Origin: Gemmatimonadaceae bacterium
GTDB taxonomy: Bacteria; Gemmatimonadota; Gemmatimonadetes; Gemmatimonadales; Gemmatimonadaceae
Assembly: GCA_019689955.1 (NCBI GenBank)
Contig: JADGGM010000054.1
Coordinates: forward strand, 1 to 9,931
Direction of reading: 5' to 3'
DNA length: 9,931 bases
How positions within the stretch are numbered: position 1 is the stretch's first letter; every line of letters begins with the position of its first letter. Of this stretch, positions 5,725 through 9,931 are shown in pieces. Position numbers and translations under genes: made by a program. A model generated the notes under the pieces. The model searched no databases. It was given only the letters and a program-made list of their open reading frames with translations, and was not told where the DNA came from.

Positions 5725-8700
5725 TCAGAAGCCGAACCGCAGCGTGGCCGTGAATGTCCGATACGTCGGGAACACGTAGTAGTCGCGACGCGAGAACGAG
5801 TTGGTGGCGATGTCCGCCACCTCCGGGTCCGTGCCCGAGTACTTCGTGCTCGTCCACAGGTTGCGGCCGGAGAGCGAGAGGGACGCGTTCTGGATCCCGC
5901 GCACGAGCCGCGGCGGGATGGCGTAGGTGACCGTCACGCTCCGGAGCTTGAAGAAGTCCGTCGGCTCCACCCAGAACGCGTAGTCGCGCTGCGAGCCATC
6001 CAGCGTGCAGCGCGCCCGCTGGAGCGCGGTCACGTCGTCGAGCGCGTTGGCGTCGCCGGCCTGGAAGGCGCGGATCTTCTCCTGCACCGAGAAGCACGGC
6101 TGCCAGGTCTGCGACACGAACGCGTTCTGGTACGCCGTCGCGTTGAGCAGGTGGCCGCCCAACTGCCACTCGCCGATCGCGTCGATCGTCAGGTTCTTCC
6201 ACAGCGTGAACGTCATCGCCGGGCTGATGATCTGGTTCGGGAACGTCGCCCCGAGATACGCGCTCGAGTCGATGATCGGGTCGGCGAACGCATCGGGGTT
6301 GGTGACCTTGTAGCCGAAGTACGACGGGACCGGATACCCTTCCTTCACGAACGTGCGCGAGAGCGACTCGATCGTGATGGTCCGGCCGCCCAGGTCGCCG
6401 GCCGTGCTCTTCACCCAGGTGTAGTTCAGGCGGGCGTTCCAGGTGAAGTTCTCGCGCCGGAAGATGTCGCCGCTCGCGGTGAGCTCGATCCCCTTGTTGC
6501 GCAGCTCGCCCACGTTCTCGAGCTGCGTGGACGTGAAGCCGAGGGAGGCCGGGTACGTGACCGGGATCAGCGCGTCGAAGGTGTGCTGGGCGTAGTACGT
6601 CGCGTTGATCGTGACCCGGTCGTCGGCCGTGGTCAGATCGAAGCCCCCCTCGATCTCGCGCGTGCGCTCCGGTCCGAGGTTGGGGTTGCCGATCTGGTTC
6701 GGCGTGAACGCCGGCTGGCCGTCCTCGGCCGCGACGGCGCTCCACGTCCGCACGGCGTCGAACGCCCCGGGCGCCTTCCCGGACTCGCCGAGCGCGCCGC
6801 GCAGCTTGAGGCTCCGCACGAACGGCACGTGCCACCACGATTCGTCCGACATCACGTACGCGACGCTGACCTTGGGGTAAGCTTGCAGCCCGAAGCTCGA
6901 ACCGAAGGCGCTGTTGCCGTCCACGCGCAGCCCGCCGGTCACGAACACGCGGTCGCGCCAGGCCACGACTTCCTGCGCGAAGAACCCGGCGTTGATCACC
7001 CGCGAGTTCTCGGCGCCGGTGATCCCGGTGAGCGCGCCGGAGTTGAACACCGGAATGCCGGGGCCGGCGAAGTTCTGCGTCTGCAGGTCGGTGCTGCGAT
7101 ACCGGTTGTCGAACATCTGCGCGCCGATCGACGTGGTGCTCAGCACGTCCCGCCCGATCCCCTGCTTCCAGTTCGCCGCGAAGTCCGCGGTGAGGAGCGT
7201 GCGGTTCCGGACCGCGCCGAGGAGCTCTCCCTGAGGGAAGCTCGGCTCGAACCCGAAGGGGAACTCGGTCTGGAGATCGTAGTCGTCGTAGTCGTAGCCG
7301 AGGTTCAGCCGCGCGCTGAACGGTCCCTCCGCATCGTACTTGGCGGAGAAGCCGGTGATGTAGTGGTGCTGCCGCGTGAAGCTCGTCGCGTCGAAGAGCT
7401 CCGCGTTGTTCAGGCAGACCGTGACGCCGCTCGCGCACCCGGTGCCGAGCTTGAAGCTCGAGCTCGCGCCGCGCGAGATGTTGAGGAGCGCGCTCTGCCC
7501 CTGGTTGCCGTCGGCGAACCAATCGACGTGGCGCTGCGTGAACGAGGTGTTGAGCCCCAGCTCGAACCCGGTGGCCGGACGGAAGGTGACGTTCCCGCGG
7601 ACGCCGCCGTTCTTGTTCCCCCCCTCGGGGAGCACGCCGGCCTCCTGCTCGTAGTTCCCCGCGACGTAGTACGTCACATCCGACGTGCCGCCGCGCACGC
7701 TGGCGTTGTACTGCTGCACGTAGCCGTTGCGGAGCCACGAGCCGCTGGCGGGACAGGTGATGTCTTGGAACGTGACCCCGGTCGCGCTCGTGTGGACGCC
7801 GCTGCAGTCGTTGAGGAACATCCCCGTGGGATCGCCCTTCGGCCCCACGTGCCCCACGTTGTTGAAGCCCTGCGTCACGCCCACGGTCCACTGCGGACGC
7901 CCGGCCGTGCCGTGCTTGGTGAAGATCTGGATCACACCGCCGGAGGCCTCGGTGCCGTAGAGCGTCGTGGCCGCCGGCCCCTTCACGACCTCCACGTGGT
8001 CGATGTCGCTGGCGTCGATGTCGTTGAGGGGGAGCGTGGTCTGGCGCCCGGTGAACGACGTCCCGGTGCTCCCGTTGTAGATGCGCACGCCATCCACGTA
8101 GATGATCGGCGAGTTCCCCTGGCTGATGCTGTTGACGCCGCGCAGCCGGATCGTCCCGCCGGCGCCGGGCTGCCCGGAGTTCCCGAGCACCGTCACGCCG
8201 CTCGTGCGGCCGACGAGGATGTCCTGCACGTCGTTCACCGGCGCGCGGGAGATCGACGCCGAGTCGATCTCCGAGACGGCGTTCCCGAGCTCGCGATTCC
8301 GCGTCTCACCCGTGGCGGTGATCACCACCTGCTCCAGCGCGCTCGCCGACCGCGCGAGCGCGAAGTCGGCTCGCACCTCCCGGTCCGCGGTCACGGTCAC
8401 GCTCTGCGTCTGCTTGGCGTAGCCGATGCGCCGCGCGCTCAGCGTGACGGTGCCCGGCGGCACGTTGGGGATCCGGTACTGCCCGCTGTCGTTCGTCATC
8501 GTGCCGAGGCGCGTCCCCTCGATCACCACGGTCGCGGTGGCGATGGGCTCGTGCGTCGCGGCGTCGACCACGGTCCCGACGATCACGCCGTTCTGCCGCC
8601 GCGGCGCGCGCGGGTCCTCGTGCCGCGTGAGCATCGCCTGGCCGTTCGGCGAGAGCACCACGTCCACACCGGCGTCCATGAGCACTTCCGTGAGCGCGGC

Positions 8701-9024
8701 GGCGACGGTGATCTCCTGCGCCCGGATGTGCACGCGCCCGCTCGGCCGCATCACGTCGTTGCTGTACATGAAGCGAAGCCCCGACTGCGCCGTGATCGCC
8801 GCGAGTGCCTCGTCGAGCGAGGCGTCCGGCAGATCGAGCGCGATGCGCCGGCGCAGCACGGCGACGCGCCGGACGTCCACCGGGACGGGGCTGGACGACG
8901 ACGCGAGGAGGAATCGCGGGCCGTGCACGGTGGGCTGGGTATCGGGCCATTGCTGCGCGCCGGCGGCCGGCGCGGCGAGGAGCACGAGCAGAGCTATCAA
9001 CCACGACATACCAGGTGATCGCAT
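5725..9024 (-). CDS. SusC/RagA-family TonB-dependent receptor with STN signalling domain
   Basis: Outer-membrane importer of 1099 residues. Residues 1-23 are a signal peptide (AAPAAGA before QQ). Residues about 55-134 are an STN domain (LDLPDASLDEALAAITAQSGLRFMYS onward), the FecA-type module that contacts FecR anti-sigma proteins. Residues 146-225 are a carboxypeptidase-regulatory-like beta domain (GTVVDAATHEPIATATVVIEGT). VVITATG (233-239) resembles a TonB box, and residues about 240-372 form the plug (VQDILVGRTSGVTVLGNSG; IIYVDGVRI; VEVVKGPAATTLYGTEASGG). The rest is the barrel, ending in Phe (TATLRFGF) as needed for barrel assembly. It has exactly six cysteines, in three close pairs. GGAGG six bases before the ATG at 9024 supports that start over the in-frame ATG at 9069. 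It lies between FecR (51 bp upstream) and SusD (19 bp downstream). The substrate is unknown. Confidence 0.96.
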   Translation of the reverse strand: MRSPGMSWLIALLVLLAAPAAGAQQWPDTQPTVHGPRFLLASSSSPVPVDVRRVAVLRRRIALDLPDASLDEALAAITAQSGLRFMYSNDVMRPSGRVHIRAQEITVAAALTEVLMDAGVDVVLSPNGQAMLTRHEDPRAPRRQNGVIVGTVVDAATHEPIATATVVIEGTRLGTMTNDSGQYRIPNVPPGTVTLSARRIGYAKQTQSVTVTADREVRADFALARSASALEQVVITATGETRNRELGNAVSEIDSASISRAPVNDVQDILVGRTSGVTVLGNSGQPGAGGTIRLRGVNSISQGNSPIIYVDGVRIYNGSTGTSFTGRQTTLPLNDIDASDIDHVEVVKGPAATTLYGTEASGGVIQIFTKHGTAGRPQWTVGVTQGFNNVGHVGPKGDPTGMFLNDCSGVHTSATGVTFQDITCPASGSWLRNGYVQQYNASVRGGTSDVTYYVAGNYEQEAGVLPEGGNKNGGVRGNVTFRPATGFELGLNTSFTQRHVDWFADGNQGQSALLNISRGASSSFKLGTGCASGVTVCLNNAELFDATSFTRQHHYITGFSAKYDAEGPFSARLNLGYDYDDYDLQTEFPFGFEPSFPQGELLGAVRNRTLLTADFAANWKQGIGRDVLSTTSIGAQMFDNRYRSTDLQTQNFAGPGIPVFNSGALTGITGAENSRVINAGFFAQEVVAWRDRVFVTGGLRVDGNSAFGSSFGLQAYPKVSVAYVMSDESWWHVPFVRSLKLRGALGESGKAPGAFDAVRTWSAVAAEDGQPAFTPNQIGNPNLGPERTREIEGGFDLTTADDRVTINATYYAQHTFDALIPVTYPASLGFTSTQLENVGELRNKGIELTASGDIFRRENFTWNARLNYTWVKSTAGDLGGRTITIESLSRTFVKEGYPVPSYFGYKVTNPDAFADPIIDSSAYLGATFPNQIISPAMTFTLWKNLTIDAIGEWQLGGHLLNATAYQNAFVSQTWQPCFSVQEKIRAFQAGDANALDDVTALQRARCTLDGSQRDYAFWVEPTDFFKLRSVTVTYAIPPRLVRGIQNASLSLSGRNLWTSTKYSGTDPEVADIATNSFSRRDYYVFPTYRTFTATLRFGF

Positions 9025-9030
9025 GACGTT

Positions 9031-9035
9031 CCTCC
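9031..9035 (-). promoter_or_regulatory. Ribosome binding site fixing the SusC start
   Basis: On the minus strand GGAGG is followed by six bases and the ATG at 9024, and the protein from there opens with a compact signal peptide. Starting at the upstream ATG (9069) would add 15 polar residues and has no comparable site. Confidence 0.8.
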
Positions 9036-9075
9036 GAGGGAGCGTGTGCGTGCGGAACGGGGTCGGCATGACCCG

Positions 9076-9931
9076 TCAGCTTCGAGGAGGCTTGGGGAAG
9101 AGCGTGACGACGCGCCCGTGTCGCTCGGCGCGCACTTCCACGGTAAGGGCGAGGCCGCGCAGCAGCTCCGGAAGCGATTCCGAGGTGAGCGTGGCCGTGA
9201 GGCGACGGTTCGCGAGCGAGGCGTCGCCGAGGCGGAACTCGAGGTCGTACCAGCGGCTGAGCTGCGGGAGGACGTCCCGCAGGGGGACGTCGGTGAAGAC
9301 GAGCTGCCGGTCGGTCCAGGCGAAGTACCGGTCCACCGCGACGCCGTGCCGCGTGCGCACCGCCGCCGCGGCGCCGACCTGGCCGAGATCGCCCGCGTCG
9401 AGCACCGCGCCCGCGCTGTCGGCGTGCGGCGCGAGGAGCACGCGCCCTTCGGCGACCACCACCGTGGTCGTGGTGTCGCCCGGGTACGCGCGCACGTCGA
9501 AGCGCGTCCCCACGTCGCGCGCGATCCCGTGGCTCGTGTGCACGATGAAGGGCGCCTGCGTGTCGGGGGTCACTTCGAACACGGCCTCGCCATCGAGGTA
9601 CACGTCGCGCGAGGTGGCGCCGAGCGGCGCGGCGAAGCGCAGACGGCTCGCGACGCCGAGGAGGACGTGCGTCCCGTCGCTCAGGTACACGTCGGCCAAC
9701 TGCCCGCGCTGGGTCGCGATCTCCCGCATGGGCGCCGGGGCCGGCGCCGGCGGCTCCTCGCGTGCCGCGAGCCACCAGAGCGCGCCCACGGCAACGGTCG
9801 CGAGCACGGCCGCGATCCTCCCCACAGAGGAGCGGTGCGCGCCCGTCCACGCATGCCACCGCGGGCGCGCCGCAGGCGCGGGCGGGGGCGAGGGCGGAAC
9901 GGCGTGATCCGGTACGGCCTCGGGCCGGGTG
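9076..9931 (-). CDS. FecR-family anti-sigma factor, N-terminus outside window
   Basis: Second anti-sigma/sigma-regulator, 284 visible residues up to the TGA at 9076; the frame is open to the right edge, so the cytoplasmic sigma-binding N-terminus is missing. Visible residues 1-34 are a Pro/Ala-rich linker (VPPSPPPAPAARP). Residues about 38-55 form a membrane helix (AAVLATVAVGALWWLAA). Residues 70-168 are the FecR domain (QRGQLADVYLSDGTHVLLG, GATSRDVYLDGEAVFEV, DVGTRFDVRAYPGD). Residues 207-280 are the DUF4974-like end (LVFTDVPLRDVLPQLSRWYDL). The GTG at 9825, just before the helix, is probably an internal Val codon, because the linker upstream reads as FecR-like sequence. It is clearly paralogous to the protein at 37-1104 (shared GATSRDV.LDGEA.F, RAYP, RWYDLE). 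It immediately precedes the STN-bearing SusC, its likely signalling partner. A FecI-like sigma gene is expected beyond the right edge. Confidence 0.93.
   Translation of the reverse strand, partial: TRPEAVPDHAVPPSPPPAPAARPRWHAWTGAHRSSVGRIAAVLATVAVGALWWLAAREEPPAPAPAPMREIATQRGQLADVYLSDGTHVLLGVASRLRFAAPLGATSRDVYLDGEAVFEVTPDTQAPFIVHTSHGIARDVGTRFDVRAYPGDTTTTVVVAEGRVLLAPHADSAGAVLDAGDLGQVGAAAAVRTRHGVAVDRYFAWTDRQLVFTDVPLRDVLPQLSRWYDLEFRLGDASLANRRLTATLTSESLPELLRGLALTVEVRAERHGRVVTLFPKPPRS

Noticed and set aside
5479..9018. A 1179-codon plus-strand open frame antisense to the receptor gene
   Set aside because: Its translation is rich in Arg, Val, Glu and His with no domain pattern. It is the complement of a GC-rich coding frame; the minus strand encodes an unmistakable SusC.
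9823..9825. GTG at 9825 as the start of the right-hand FecR
   Set aside because: The frame continues upstream to the window edge with a Pro/Ala-rich linker typical before the FecR membrane helix, and starting here would remove the sigma-binding domain.

Overview
The window looks like part of a metagenome-derived contig from a GC-rich, Gram-negative (diderm) bacterium. FecI-type sigma factors, FecR-type anti-sigma factors and a SusC/SusD outer-membrane pair, together with strongly GC-biased codon use, fit Gemmatimonadota or a related high-GC FCB-group lineage better than Bacteroidota, which are usually AT-richer. This assignment is inferred from gene content and composition only.

Layout, left to right. 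Positions 3-36 are not genomic: they are a Nextera (Tn5) sequencing-adapter remnant, so the natural sequence starts at about 37. Next, on the minus strand, is a first cell-surface-signalling pair read right to left: an ECF sigma factor (1205-1771) followed by a FecR-like anti-sigma factor (37-1104) whose last residues are cut off by the adapter. A divergent intergenic region (1772-2139) holds a 17-bp direct repeat and an AT-rich promoter-like patch. On the plus strand follow a small PadR-family regulator (2140-2460) and a lipoprotein of the gamma-glutamyltransferase family (2671-4416). A strong hairpin at 4437-4478 separates the latter from a convergent minus-strand operon that enters from the right edge: a second FecR-like anti-sigma factor (9076 to beyond 9931, N-terminus outside the window), a SusC-type TonB-dependent receptor with an N-terminal STN signalling domain (5725-9024), and a SusD-like surface lipoprotein (4503-5705).

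How they work together. In the right-hand operon SusD captures a ligand at the surface, SusC imports it using TonB energy, and the STN domain of SusC probably signals to the periplasmic part of FecR, which controls a sigma factor expected just beyond the right edge. The left sigma/FecR pair is a paralogous module whose own receptor would be expected beyond the adapter-truncated edge. PadR and the GGT-family enzyme sit between the modules on the other strand and are not obviously part of either.

I see no wholly new system. The points most worth a second look are the GGT-family enzyme, which keeps the catalytic Thr but has lost several gamma-glutamyl-binding residues, the adapter contamination that would create a chimeric protein tail, and the repeated and AT-rich elements in the padR/sigma intergenic region. 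No tRNA, rRNA, CRISPR array, transposase or phage gene was seen.
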